From: Pseudomonadota bacterium
Lineage (GTDB): Bacteria; Pseudomonadota; Alphaproteobacteria; Rhizobiales; JAKPQE01
Assembly: GCA_029572955.1 (NCBI GenBank)
Contig: JAKPQE010000034.1
Location: 1-64,000 of the forward strand
Reading direction: 5' to 3'
DNA: 64,000 nucleotides
The notes under the pieces were generated by a model, which saw nothing but the letters and a program-made list of their open reading frames with translations, made no database searches and was not told the origin of the DNA. Of this stretch, positions 8,741 through 17,467 are shown piece after piece. Within the stretch, counting starts at the first letter, position 1. Every line of letters begins with the position of its first letter. The position numbers and the translations under genes are program-made.

Positions 8741-11296
8741 ATGACGCTCAATCGCCGAGACTTCATCAAAGCGAACGCCGTTGCCGCGGCCGCGGCGACT
8801 GCGGGCGTGACGTTGCCCGTATCGGTCGCCTCTGCCCAGGACGACACCGGCATCCGCTGGGACAAGACCGCCTGCCGGTTCTGCGGCACGGGCTGCAGCG
8901 TGCTCGTCGGCGTCAAGGACGGTCGCGTCGTGGCGACCCAGGGTGACCCCGATGCGCCGGTCAATCGTGGCCTGAACTGCATCAAGGGCTACTTCCTGAC
9001 CAAGATCATGTACGGCAAGGACCGCCTGACGAAGCCCCTGCTGCGCAAGAAAAACGGTGCCTTCGACAAGAATGGCGAGTTCGAGGAAGTGTCGTGGGAC
9101 GAGGCCTTCACGGTCATGTCCGACAAGTGGAAGGCCGCCCTCAAGGAGAAGGGTCCGTCGGCGGTCGCCATGTTCGGCTCCGGCCAGTGGACGGTGTGGG
9201 AAGGCTATGCCGGCGTGAAGCTGATGAAGGCCGGCATGCGGTCGAACAACCTCGACCCGAACGCCCGTCACTGCATGGCTTCGGCGGTGGTCGCGTTTGC
9301 CCGCGCCTTCGGCATCGACGAGCCGATGGGCTGCTATGACGACCTCGAGCATGCCGACGTGTTCGTGCTGTGGGGCGCCAACATGGCCGAGATGCACCCG
9401 ATCCTGTGGTCGCGTCTCACCAATACCCGCCTCACCAAGCCGGGCTGCGAGGTGCACGTGCTCTCGACCTACGAGAACCGCTGCTTCGAGCTGGCCGACA
9501 ACGGCATGGTGTTCACGCCGCAGACCGACCTGGCGATCCTCAACTACATCGCCAACTACATCATCCAGAACAAGGCCTACAACGAGGCCTTCATCAACGA
9601 CCACGTCAACTTCAAGCAGGCGGCGACGGACATCGGCTACGGCCTGCGTCCGAACCATCCGCTCGAAGTCGCGGCGGCCAACAACGGCTATCCGGATCCC
9701 AACGACAAGGAAAAGACCAAGGGCAATCCGGGCAAGATGGACCCGATCGACTTCGCGGCCTTCGCGAAGCTCGTCGAGCCCTACACCCTCGACTACACGT
9801 CCGAACTTTCCGGCGTGCCGAAGGATCAGCTCGAGCGCCTCGCCAAGGCCTATGCCGATCCCAACAAGAAGGTCTCGTCCTACTGGACGATGGGCTTCAA
9901 CCAGCACACCCGCGGTGTCTGGGTGAACAACAACCTCTACAACATCCACCTGCTGATGGGCAAAATCTCCGAGCCGGGCAACAGCCCGTTCTCGCTGACC
10001 GGCCAGCCTTCGGCTTGCGGCACCGCCCGCGAAGTCGGCACCTTCGCCCATCGTCTGCCGGCCGACATGGTGGTGATGAACGAGGGTCATCGGCAGTACG
10101 CCGAGAAGATCTGGAAGCTGCCGGAAGGCACCATCGGTCCGAAGCCCGGCTTCCACGCCGTGCTGATGCACCGCATGATGAAGGACGGCAAGCTCAACTG
10201 CTACTGGCAGCAGTGCACCAACAACATGCAGGCTGCCGCCAACATGAACGAAGAGTCCTATCCGGGCTGGCGTAACCCGGCCAACTTCGTCACCGTGTCG
10301 GATCCCTATCCGACGGTGTCGGCGATGGCGGCCGACCTGATCCTGCCGACGGCAATGTGGGCGGAGAAGGAAGGCGCGTACGGCAACGCCGAGCGGCGCA
10401 CGCAGTTCTGGCGCCAGCAGGTGCAGGCCCCGGGCGAGTCCCGGTCCGACGTCTGGCAGACCATGGAGTTCGCCAAGTACTTCACGGTCGAGGACGTGTG
10501 GCCGCCGGAGCAGATCGCCAAGATGCCGGAATATGCCGGCAAGACGCTCTTCGACGTGCTCTTCGCCAACGGTCAGGTCGACAAGTTCCCCTATGAGGGG
10601 AAGGTGATGGACGACCGCGGCAACGAATACGGCAACGACGAGTCGGCGCATTTCGGCTTCTACGTGCAGAAGGGCCTGTTCGAAGAGTACCGCCTGTTCA
10701 ACTCGGTCGCCGACATGCCCAAGATCGGCCACGAGATGGCGGAATTCGACGCCTACCACAAGGCGCGCGGCCTGCGCTGGCCGGTGATCGACGGCAAGGA
10801 GACGCTGTGGCGCTTCCGCGGCGGTTACGATCCGCACGTCCAGGGTGACCAGTCGGTGGTGAACTTCTACGGCAACAAGGACGGCCGTGCGAACATCATC
10901 TTCGCGCCCTACGAGCCCGCGGCCGAGCCGCCGGATGCCGAGTTCGACCTGTGGCTGTGCACCGGCCGCGTGCTCGAGCACTGGCATTCCGGTTCGATGA
11001 CCCGGCGCGTGCCGGAGCTCTATCGCGCCGTCCCGGACGCGGTGATCTTCATGCACCCGGACGATGCCAAGAAGCGCAAGCTGCGTGACGGTTCCGAGGT
11101 CAAGGTGTCGACCCGCCGCGGCGAGATCGTCACCCGCGTCGAGACCCGTGGCCGCAACCGGCCGCCGAAGGGCCTCGTCTTCGTGCCGTGGTTCGACGAA
11201 GGCCGCCTGGTCAACAAGCTGACGCTCGACCAGACCGACCCGATGTCGAAAGAGACCGATTACAAGAAGTGCGCCTGCAAGGTCGAGAAGGCCTGA
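8741..11296 (+). CDS. napA: NapA, catalytic subunit of periplasmic nitrate reductase
   Basis: 851 residues. A Tat signal (NRRDFIK, residues 4-10) is followed by the [4Fe-4S] motif C45-X2-C48-X3-C52-X27-C80 and the molybdenum ligand Cys near 178 in NARHCMASA, then the molybdopterin-guanine dinucleotide domains of the DMSO reductase superfamily. It reduces nitrate to nitrite in the periplasm, taking electrons from NapB. The start at 8741 follows AAGGAGG; an upstream in-frame ATG at 8702 would put extra residues before the Tat signal. It is the first large gene of a napFDAGHBC operon. Confidence 0.98.
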   Translation: MTLNRRDFIKANAVAAAAATAGVTLPVSVASAQDDTGIRWDKTACRFCGTGCSVLVGVKDGRVVATQGDPDAPVNRGLNCIKGYFLTKIMYGKDRLTKPLLRKKNGAFDKNGEFEEVSWDEAFTVMSDKWKAALKEKGPSAVAMFGSGQWTVWEGYAGVKLMKAGMRSNNLDPNARHCMASAVVAFARAFGIDEPMGCYDDLEHADVFVLWGANMAEMHPILWSRLTNTRLTKPGCEVHVLSTYENRCFELADNGMVFTPQTDLAILNYIANYIIQNKAYNEAFINDHVNFKQAATDIGYGLRPNHPLEVAAANNGYPDPNDKEKTKGNPGKMDPIDFAAFAKLVEPYTLDYTSELSGVPKDQLERLAKAYADPNKKVSSYWTMGFNQHTRGVWVNNNLYNIHLLMGKISEPGNSPFSLTGQPSACGTAREVGTFAHRLPADMVVMNEGHRQYAEKIWKLPEGTIGPKPGFHAVLMHRMMKDGKLNCYWQQCTNNMQAAANMNEESYPGWRNPANFVTVSDPYPTVSAMAADLILPTAMWAEKEGAYGNAERRTQFWRQQVQAPGESRSDVWQTMEFAKYFTVEDVWPPEQIAKMPEYAGKTLFDVLFANGQVDKFPYEGKVMDDRGNEYGNDESAHFGFYVQKGLFEEYRLFNSVADMPKIGHEMAEFDAYHKARGLRWPVIDGKETLWRFRGGYDPHVQGDQSVVNFYGNKDGRANIIFAPYEPAAEPPDAEFDLWLCTGRVLEHWHSGSMTRRVPELYRAVPDAVIFMHPDDAKKRKLRDGSEVKVSTRRGEIVTRVETRGRNRPPKGLVFVPWFDEGRLVNKLTLDQTDPMSKETDYKKCACKVEKA

Positions 11297-11315
11297 CGAC
11301 GCGCGACGCGACAAT

Positions 11316-11339
11316 CCGCCCGGCGCAAGCGCCGGGCGG
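11316..11339 (+). terminator. Stem-loop between napA and napG
   Basis: Perfect 10-bp GC stem (11316-11325 with 11330-11339) and a CAAG loop, without a following U-run. Likely an intra-operon hairpin that protects or separates the napFDA part of the message from napGHBC. Confidence 0.65.
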
Positions 11340-11386
11340 GCTCGGGGGGCGATCCCGACAACCGGACTATCGAAGGACTGCCGACA

Positions 11387-12322
11387 ATGGCCGCCGAAGA
11401 CCGTAACCCAGGAACACCGCTCGCCCGGCTCGCCAGCCGGCGCAAGTTCCTCGCCGACACGGGCAAGACCGTGGCCGGCGTCGGCATATTCGGCTTGGCG
11501 CTCGGTCTCTATTCCAGCAAGACCGACGCCCTGCCGGCGACGGCACTGCGCCCGCCCGGTGCTTTGCCCGAACCCGATTTCCTCGCAGCGTGCGTGCGCT
11601 GCGGCCTCTGCGTCCAGGATTGCCCCTATGGCATCCTGAAGCTCGCCGAACTCGGCAACGACGTCTCGACGGGTACGCCCTTTTTCACGGCGCGCACCGG
11701 TCCTTGCGAGATGTGCGAGGACATTCCCTGCGTGCCGGTCTGCCCGACCGGGGCACTCGACCCGAAGATGACCGACATCACCAAATCCCGCATGGGTCTT
11801 GCCGTGGTGGTCGACCAGGAATCCTGCATCGCCTTCCAGGGCCTGCGCTGCGAGGTGTGTTTCAACATCTGTCCGGTGCGCGGCAAGGCGATCACCCTCG
11901 AATATTCGGCGAACAAGCGCTCGGGCCACCACGCGCTGTTCGTGCCGGTCGTCTATTCGGCCGACTGCACCGGCTGCGGCCTGTGCGAGAAGGCCTGCAT
12001 CCTCGAGGAGGCGGCGATCAAGGTGCTGCCGATGCGGCTCGCCAAGGGTGAGCTCGGCCATCATTACCGGCTCGGCTGGGAACAGAAGAACCAAGCCGGC
12101 GAAGCACTCGTTACGCCGGACGTCGAGCACAAGTTCAATCTGCCGGAGGGCGTCCACTACGACTACAGCGGCCGCGGCCTCTATGTCGATCAACCGGGCG
12201 TGCCGCCACCGGCGCCGTCACCGGCGCCCGGACCGGGCGCGGCGGCCCCGGGCGGGTCCGACTTCCCGTTCTCGGCCAATCCGCTCGATTCCCTCAACAG
12301 CAAGATGCCGGGAGCGCAGTGA
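11387..12322 (+). CDS. napG: NapG, Tat-exported iron-sulfur subunit of quinol dehydrogenase
   Basis: 311 residues. A Tat-type signal (SRRKFLA near residue 18) is followed by four [4Fe-4S] cysteine clusters: CVRCGLCVQDCP, CEMCEDIPCVPVCP, CEVCFNICP and CTGCGLCEKAC. The last 35 residues are a Pro/Gly/Ala-rich tail not typical of the core family. NapG lies in the periplasm and, with membrane partner NapH, passes electrons from quinol to NapC/NapB. It overlaps napH (TGATG). Many alphaproteobacterial nap operons lack napGH and rely on NapC only. Confidence 0.93.
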   Translation: MAAEDRNPGTPLARLASRRKFLADTGKTVAGVGIFGLALGLYSSKTDALPATALRPPGALPEPDFLAACVRCGLCVQDCPYGILKLAELGNDVSTGTPFFTARTGPCEMCEDIPCVPVCPTGALDPKMTDITKSRMGLAVVVDQESCIAFQGLRCEVCFNICPVRGKAITLEYSANKRSGHHALFVPVVYSADCTGCGLCEKACILEEAAIKVLPMRLAKGELGHHYRLGWEQKNQAGEALVTPDVEHKFNLPEGVHYDYSGRGLYVDQPGVPPPAPSPAPGPGAAAPGGSDFPFSANPLDSLNSKMPGAQ

Positions 12323-13266
12323 TGGCTACGCCTCTCAAGGATCTCGGCAAGGACGCAATTGCCGAAAAGGGTTGGTTCGGGGCACACAAGTACCTGATCC
12401 TGCGCCGTATTTCGCAGATCGGCATCATCGCTCTGTTCCTACTCGGGCCGTGGGCCGGGATCTGGATCCTCAAGGGGAACCTGGTCTCCAGCCTCGTCTT
12501 CGACACCGTGCCGCTGACCGATCCGATGGTCTTCCTGCAGATGCTGGCGGCCGGCTTCGTCGGCGTCGGTTCGACGGCGATCATCGGCGCCGTCATCGTG
12601 GCGGTGTTCTATTACCTCGTCGGCGGCCGGGTCTATTGCTCGTGGGTCTGCCCGATCAACATCGTCACCGACGCGGCGCACTGGACGCGGCGCAAGCTCG
12701 ACATCCGTCAGTCGGCAAAGCTCAAGCCGTCGATCCGCTACTACATGCTGGCGCTGGTGCTCGTGGTCGCCTTCGCCACCGGTTCGCTCGCCTACGAGCT
12801 CGTCAACCCGGTGTCGATCGTCAATCGCGGCCTGATCTTCGGCATGGGCTTCGGCTGGGCGGCGCTCGCGGCGGTGTTCCTGTTCGACCTGTTCGTCGCG
12901 CGGCACGGCTGGTGCGGTCACATCTGCCCGATGGGCGCGTTCTACGGCCTGATCGGCGCCAAGAGCCAGCTGCGGGTGCGGGCCGACGGCCGGGCGAACT
13001 GCGACGACTGCATGGAATGCTACGAGGTGTGCCCCGAGGCGCAGGTCATTCCGCCGGCGGTCAAGAGTGCGCCGGACGGCAGTCCGGTCATCCTGTCCGG
13101 CGCCTGCACCAATTGCGGCCGCTGCATCGATATCTGTCCGAACTACGTCTACGCCTTTGGCCTCAGAGGCTTGGCGCTCGTCACGCCACCGACCATCGAC
13201 GTTCAGCCGGAAACCGGGGCGAACCCTCAGGGGGCGGTTACGGCAAAGGAAAAACAGATCGCGTGA
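12322..13266 (+). CDS. napH: NapH, membrane quinol dehydrogenase subunit
   Basis: 314 residues with four to five membrane helices, two membrane-side CX3CP motifs (CSWVCP and CGHICP) and two C-terminal ferredoxin clusters (CDDCMECYEVCP and CTNCGRCIDICP). This is the NapH architecture; NapH oxidises quinol and hands electrons to NapG. The ATG at 12322 overlaps the napG stop (TGATG) and follows GGGAG; a GTG three bases earlier is possible. NosH downstream is a paralogue. Confidence 0.94.
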   Translation: MATPLKDLGKDAIAEKGWFGAHKYLILRRISQIGIIALFLLGPWAGIWILKGNLVSSLVFDTVPLTDPMVFLQMLAAGFVGVGSTAIIGAVIVAVFYYLVGGRVYCSWVCPINIVTDAAHWTRRKLDIRQSAKLKPSIRYYMLALVLVVAFATGSLAYELVNPVSIVNRGLIFGMGFGWAALAAVFLFDLFVARHGWCGHICPMGAFYGLIGAKSQLRVRADGRANCDDCMECYEVCPEAQVIPPAVKSAPDGSPVILSGACTNCGRCIDICPNYVYAFGLRGLALVTPPTIDVQPETGANPQGAVTAKEKQIA

Positions 13267-13288
13267 GATCGAACATCAGGAGGATGAA

Positions 13289-13729
13289 ATGAGAGCCCTT
13301 TTCAAGACGACCCTGGCGGGTGTGTTCCTTGCGGCGACGATCGGCCTGTCCTTCGGCGTTTCCGCCCAGGTGTTGTCGCTGCGCGGCGACCGCCCGCTCG
13401 ATGCGGCGGACGACATGGCGCCGGATCGGCACAAGCAGGAAACGGCGAGCGGTGGCTTCGAGCGGTCCTGGAAGCTGCAGCCGCCGACCATCCCGCACAA
13501 CATCGACAATGATCGCATTACGCTGAAGGAAAACACCTGCCTGAACTGCCACAGCGAGGCGAACTTCAAGAAGGAAAAGGCGCCGAAGATCGGTGACAGC
13601 CACTTCATCGATCGCGAAGGCAACAAGCTTGCCGACATGAACCAGCGCCGGCACTTCTGCAGCCAGTGCCACGTGCCGCAGCTCGATGCGTCGCCGCTGG
13701 TCGAGAACACCTTCGCCGGAGCGAAGTGA
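13289..13729 (+). CDS. napB: NapB, dihaem cytochrome c subunit of nitrate reductase
   Basis: 146 residues: an N-terminal Sec signal peptide (cleavage near SAQ, residue 27) and two haem c sites, CLNCH and CSQCH, with the NapB-like HNIDN/RRHFCSQCHVPQ surroundings. NapB passes electrons from NapC or NapG to NapA in the periplasm. CAGGAGGATGAA gives a good ribosome site before the ATG at 13289. It lies downstream of napH rather than next to napA, as in napFDAGHBC operons. Confidence 0.95.
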   Translation: MRALFKTTLAGVFLAATIGLSFGVSAQVLSLRGDRPLDAADDMAPDRHKQETASGGFERSWKLQPPTIPHNIDNDRITLKENTCLNCHSEANFKKEKAPKIGDSHFIDREGNKLADMNQRRHFCSQCHVPQLDASPLVENTFAGAK

Positions 13730-13769
13730 ACGGCGATCACGGGGTCGCGTTCGCAACGGTCGACAATGT

Positions 13770-13792
13770 GCCGCCGGCGGTTGGACGGCGGC
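13770..13792 (+). terminator. Stem-loop between napB and napC
   Basis: 7-bp GC stem (GCCGCCG/CGGCGGC) with a 9-nt loop in the 107-base gap before napC. No U-run follows. Weaker than the napA-napG hairpin. Confidence 0.45.
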
Positions 13793-13836
13793 GGCAACGG
13801 CGTTCGGCCGGTCCGAACGCGAACGAGGATTGAAAC

Positions 13837-14439
13837 ATGAGTGAAGAGGCCAAGGCCGGGGGCAGGTCGCCCATGCGACTGATCGGTCTGATGTTCGTCG
13901 GTGCGGTCATCGGCGTGATGTTCTGGGGCGGTTTCAACTGGACCGTCGAGATGACCAATACCGAGACGTTCTGCATCTCCTGCCACGAGATGAAGGACAA
14001 TGTGTACGAGGAGTACACGGAGACCATTCACTACTACAACCGCTCCGGCGTGCGCGCGGTCTGCACCGACTGCCACGTGCCGAAGGAGTGGACGCACAAG
14101 ATGGTCCGCAAGATCCAGGCGTCGAACGAGCTCCTGCACAAGGTGCTCGGCACCATCGACACCCGCGAGAAGTTCCAGGCCAAGCGTCTCGAACTCGCCA
14201 GCCATGTCTGGGAGACGATGAAGCGGACCAATTCGCGGGAATGCCGCAACTGCCACGATGCCGAGTCGATGGATTTCGGCGTGCAGGAGTCGCGCAGCGC
14301 CGACCGTCACGAGGAAGGCTTCGACGAGGGAAAAACCTGCATCGATTGTCATCGCGGCATCGCCCACCAGCTTCCCGACGGCGCGGATGAGCGCTATCAA
14401 GAGATCGCGAAGAAATACGAGACGGCGAAGGGCAACTGA
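13837..14439 (+). CDS. napC: NapC, membrane-anchored tetrahaem quinol dehydrogenase
   Basis: 200 residues: one N-terminal membrane anchor (about 14-34) and four haem c sites, CISCH, CTDCH, CRNCH and CIDCH, as in the NapC/NirT family. It oxidises quinol and reduces NapB. Having both NapC and NapGH gives this operon two possible quinol-to-NapA routes. The ATG at 13837 has GAACGAGGATTG upstream. The next gene starts 28 bases on. Confidence 0.95.
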   Translation: MSEEAKAGGRSPMRLIGLMFVGAVIGVMFWGGFNWTVEMTNTETFCISCHEMKDNVYEEYTETIHYYNRSGVRAVCTDCHVPKEWTHKMVRKIQASNELLHKVLGTIDTREKFQAKRLELASHVWETMKRTNSRECRNCHDAESMDFGVQESRSADRHEEGFDEGKTCIDCHRGIAHQLPDGADERYQEIAKKYETAKGN

Positions 14440-14467
14440 CGCCGGCCGCTGAGCGGAGTGGACGGCG

Positions 14468-15325
14468 ATGGCTCATCCGGATTTGCGACAGGGCAACAAC
14501 TGCCGCAGCGCTGCCAGTACGGGGGGCAAAGCGTGCCGCGGCGGCCGCAGGGGGGCGTTGGCCCGCCTGCGGCTCCTGCTTCTCGGCCTCGCGGTCACGG
14601 CTTTCGCCGCGCCCGCGACGGCCTGGAGGCTGCCGGAAGGCGACTGCAACGATCCAAAGCCGCTGACCCAGTTGCGCCATTGCTCGTTCGCCGGCAAGAA
14701 ACTTGCCGGCATCGACCTGCATGGCGCCGATCTGACGCGAGTCGATTTCGGCACGGCGGACCTGTCGGGCTGCGACCTCACCGGCGCGGTGCTGCGCGGG
14801 GCCAACCTGAAATGGGCCAACCTCTCGGGTTGCCACATGCACCGGTCCGATCTCACCGGCGCCGATCTCTTCCACACCAATCTGGCGCGGACCGATCTCG
14901 GCGGCGCCGATCTGGTGAAGACCTTCATGTTCGGAACCGAACTCGCCGAGGCCGATGCCGAAGACGCGGATTTCCGCGGTGCCTTCATGAAGGACGTGGC
15001 GATGGAGGGCGGCCGCTTCCGGCGGGCCGATTTCTCGGGCGTCTACATGCTGCGCGCGGTCATATACGGATCGGACCTGCGATGGGCCAAGCTCACCGGC
15101 GTCGATCTCACCGGCGCGAGCGCCGAGGAGGTCAATTTCTCGGGCGCCGACCTTTCGGGCGCCAAGCTGCGCGGGGCGACGCTGATCTCGACCCGTTTCA
15201 TCGGCGCCAATCTCGACGGTGCCGATCTTTCGAACGCGACCTTCGAGGCGACGGACTTCCGCGGCGCGATCAACCTGCCGGCCGCGCTCGCCGCACGGGT
15301 CGGCAAGACGGGGCGCGCGGACTGA
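14468..15325 (+). CDS. Exported pentapeptide-repeat protein
   Basis: 285 residues. A long, basic N-terminal region with a hydrophobic core (about 33-52) looks like a signal peptide. The remaining 230 residues consist of more than twenty A(D/N)LXX-type pentapeptides, predicted to fold as a right-handed quadrilateral beta-helix. Cysteines occur at CNDP, RHCSF, SGCDL and SGCHM. It is 28 bases behind napC on the same strand and may share its transcript. Its function is unknown; no catalytic motif is visible. The start is uncertain because of the long leader before the hydrophobic part. Confidence 0.8.
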   Translation: MAHPDLRQGNNCRSAASTGGKACRGGRRGALARLRLLLLGLAVTAFAAPATAWRLPEGDCNDPKPLTQLRHCSFAGKKLAGIDLHGADLTRVDFGTADLSGCDLTGAVLRGANLKWANLSGCHMHRSDLTGADLFHTNLARTDLGGADLVKTFMFGTELAEADAEDADFRGAFMKDVAMEGGRFRRADFSGVYMLRAVIYGSDLRWAKLTGVDLTGASAEEVNFSGADLSGAKLRGATLISTRFIGANLDGADLSNATFEATDFRGAINLPAALAARVGKTGRAD

Positions 15326-15469
15326 TCAGGACAGCGGGGCGAGGACGGGGGGCGACGAAAGGCCGGGTCGCAAGGGCTCGATCTTTTGCCGACGTGCGTT
15401 ACTTTCGGGCGATCATGAAGGATCGGCTCGGGAAAGCCCGGCGACGCCGGCCGAGTGGAAACGAGACCG

Positions 15470-16201
15470 ATGGACCATCTTTCGCGCACCTTTGGCCATG
15501 ATGCGGTGGAACCGGCGGTCCGCCGCGCCCGCGTGCGGGCGGTGTTCGACGCGATCGCGGTGCGCTACGACCTGATGAACGACCTGATGAGCGGCTTCAT
15601 GCATCGCGGCTGGAAGGCGCGGTTCGTCGCCGGCGTGACCGCGCCGGTCGAGGGGCCGATCGTCGATCTCGCCGGCGGCACCGGCGATATCGCCGAGCGC
15701 CTGTTGCGGCGGATGCCCGGGCGCGAGGTGGCGATCGTCGATCCGAGCACGGCGATGCTCGGGGTCGCGGCGCGCCGGCTCGGCCCGAAGGTGCCGCTCG
15801 TCGCGGCCGAGGGCGAGGCGCTGCCGTTCACCGACGCCTCGCTCGGCGCCATGACCCTCGCCTTCGGTCTGCGCAACATGACCGAGCCCGGGCGGGCCAT
15901 GGCCGAGGCGTTCCGTGCGCTGAAGCCCGGCGCCCGCCTGCACATCCTCGAGTTCTCGCAGCCGGACCGCTGGTTCGAGTGGCCCTATCGGCTCTATTCG
16001 CGGATCACCATCCCGCTGCTCGGGGCGCTCGTTGCGCGCGATCGCAATGCCTATCGCTATCTCGTCGACTCGATCGAGATCTTCCCGAGTGCCGAGGACG
16101 TGTCGCAAACGCTCGCCGATGCCGGGTTTGTAGACGTCAGAGTGGAAAAGCTTATGTTCGGCGTCGCTGCGATTCACGTCGCCTCGAAGCCGGCGGAGTG
16201 A
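15470..16201 (+). CDS. ubiE: UbiE/MenG quinone C-methyltransferase
   Basis: 243 residues. The S-adenosylmethionine site DLAGGTGD lies at 66-73, and the family signatures FGLRNMTEP and LKPGARLHILEFS follow. Such enzymes methylate demethylmenaquinone to menaquinone and/or the ubiquinone precursor. It lies three bases before menA, so a menaquinone role (MenG) is favoured here, though the same enzyme often serves both quinones. The ATG at 15470 is preferred over a GTG at 15455; neither has a strong ribosome site. A further ubiE copy elsewhere in the genome would support specialisation of this one. Confidence 0.88.
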   Translation: MDHLSRTFGHDAVEPAVRRARVRAVFDAIAVRYDLMNDLMSGFMHRGWKARFVAGVTAPVEGPIVDLAGGTGDIAERLLRRMPGREVAIVDPSTAMLGVAARRLGPKVPLVAAEGEALPFTDASLGAMTLAFGLRNMTEPGRAMAEAFRALKPGARLHILEFSQPDRWFEWPYRLYSRITIPLLGALVARDRNAYRYLVDSIEIFPSAEDVSQTLADAGFVDVRVEKLMFGVAAIHVASKPAE

Positions 16202-16204
16202 GAA

Positions 16205-17164
16205 ATGGATCAGCGCGTTCGCGAAGGATATCTCAGCAGCCGTGCCGATGAGGCGCTCGGCACCCGCGCGGCAGGGCCGTCGCGGCTGGCGATCTGGTCG
16301 ATGGCGGCGCGGCCGAAGACGCTGCTCCTGTCGCTGAGCCCGGTGCTGATGGGCGGCTTCCTCGCCTTCCGCGACAGCGGGACGCTCGACGTCGCGGTGT
16401 TCCTGATGGCGCTCGTCGGCGCCATCGCCATCCAGATCGGCACCAACCTTTGGAACGACGCGCTCGACGGCGCCCGCGGGCACGACCGGGCCGGCCGTCT
16501 CGGGCCGCCGCGGGTGACCGCGCTCGGCCTTGCGCCGGCCGCATCGGTGCGCCGCGCCGCACTCGTCAGCTTCGCCATCGCGACGCTTGCCGGGCTCGGC
16601 CTCGCGATCGTCGGCGGATTGCCGATCATCGCCCTCGGCGTCGTCTCGATGCTGTGCGGCCTTGCCTATTCGGCCGGACCGCGGCCGATCTCCTACACAC
16701 CGTTCGGAGAGCTTTTCGTCATCGCGTTCTTCGGCGTCGCGGCGGTTGCCGGCACCTATTACCTGCAGACCGGCGCGGTCAGCGGCGACGCTCTCGCCGG
16801 CGGCATCGTCATGGGCTTTCCGGCGGCGGCGGTGCTGCTCGTCAACAATCATCGCGACCGGGCGAGCGATGCCCGGGCGGGGCGGCGCACGCTCGCCATT
16901 CTCGTCGGCGAGCGCGGCGCCCACAGAATCTATGCCGGGCTGCTGGGACTCGGTGTCGCAGGCACCCTCTCTCTTGTCTGGCCACATTGCCTGCTCGGTC
17001 TGGTTGCGTTCGTGCCGTCGATCGGTCTCGCCTCGCTTCTTGCGAGCCGAATCTTCCATGTTCCCGTTTCGACCGAGCTGAACAAGTATCTGGCGGGTAC
17101 GGGACTGGTACAATTTTTGATGGTCATATCCGTCGCATTGGCAACCTTGATCTGTAATCATTGA
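16205..17164 (+). CDS. menA: MenA, 1,4-dihydroxy-2-naphthoate polyprenyltransferase
   Basis: 319 residues, about eight membrane helices, UbiA superfamily. The two Asp-rich motifs fit MenA: NDALDGARGHD at 84-94 followed by RLGPPR, and NNHRDRASDARAGRRT at 214-229. MenA attaches the polyprenyl tail to dihydroxynaphthoate to make demethylmenaquinone in the membrane. Coupled to ubiE/menG, it gives the last two steps of menaquinone synthesis. Most alphaproteobacteria make only ubiquinone, so this pair between nap and nos is notable. The earlier menaquinone genes are not in the window. Confidence 0.88.
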   Translation: MDQRVREGYLSSRADEALGTRAAGPSRLAIWSMAARPKTLLLSLSPVLMGGFLAFRDSGTLDVAVFLMALVGAIAIQIGTNLWNDALDGARGHDRAGRLGPPRVTALGLAPAASVRRAALVSFAIATLAGLGLAIVGGLPIIALGVVSMLCGLAYSAGPRPISYTPFGELFVIAFFGVAAVAGTYYLQTGAVSGDALAGGIVMGFPAAAVLLVNNHRDRASDARAGRRTLAILVGERGAHRIYAGLLGLGVAGTLSLVWPHCLLGLVAFVPSIGLASLLASRIFHVPVSTELNKYLAGTGLVQFLMVISVALATLICNH

Positions 17165-17195
17165 CGACAAAGCGTCATAAAATCTTTTTTTCACC
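17161..17195 (+). terminator. Possible Rho-independent terminator after menA
   Basis: A short TGACG/CGTCA stem overlaps the menA stop and is followed within a few bases by a run of eight T. The stem is only 5 bp, so this is a weak call, but it separates menA from the nosZ promoter. Confidence 0.4.
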
Positions 17196-17223
17196 ATGGA
17201 TTCATTGAGTTAGAAAAACTCGC

Positions 17224-17246
17224 ATGATCGAATGATCATAATCATT
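17224..17246. promoter_or_regulatory. Two overlapping palindromes upstream of nosZ
   Basis: ATGATC-GAAT-GATCAT (17224-17239) overlaps AATGAT-CATA-ATCATT (17231-17246). Both have perfect 6-bp arms. They lie about 80 bases upstream of the FNR/NNR-like box in an AT-rich stretch and could bind another regulator; the binding protein is unknown. Confidence 0.4.
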
Positions 17247-17319
17247 CCAAGATGCGAACGAATCCTAGAAGATGATGCATAGCTGGATCGCGCTCGGCGC
17301 ATGGGACACAACTTCTCGC

Positions 17320-17333
17320 TTGTCGTTGGTCAA
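17320..17333 (+). promoter_or_regulatory. FNR/NNR-type box upstream of nosZ
   Basis: TTGTCGTTGGTCAA: right half site perfect, left half with one change (TTGTC). Centre 17326.5 predicts transcription from about 17368, with ACTAAT at 17354-17359 as a -10. The leader to nosZ would be about 100 nt. It shares the GTTGGTCAA core with the napF box. Confidence 0.65.
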
Positions 17334-17467
17334 GTGCGGTCCGGTTACGATGCACTAATCGGAATGCAGCAGTGGTGCCGTCGCGCCTCGAAAGGGCGTG
17401 GCTATGCCAGGGCTGGATGCCGGTTCGACGGACGGACCGGTCATCATCAGAAATAGGGGCACTTGTC

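Noticed and set aside
8738-12193. Very long minus-strand open frame of 1151 codons opposite napA and napG
   Set aside because: Its product is low-complexity and rich in Val, Leu, Arg, Asp and Gly, and it mirrors the codons of clear nap genes. Such antisense frames are normal in high-GC DNA. The same holds for the long frames opposite nosZ, norD, the phoX region and the MscS channel gene.
15413-17197. 594-codon minus-strand frame opposite ubiE and menA
   Set aside because: ubiE and menA show complete family motifs on the plus strand. The antisense product has no recognisable domain.
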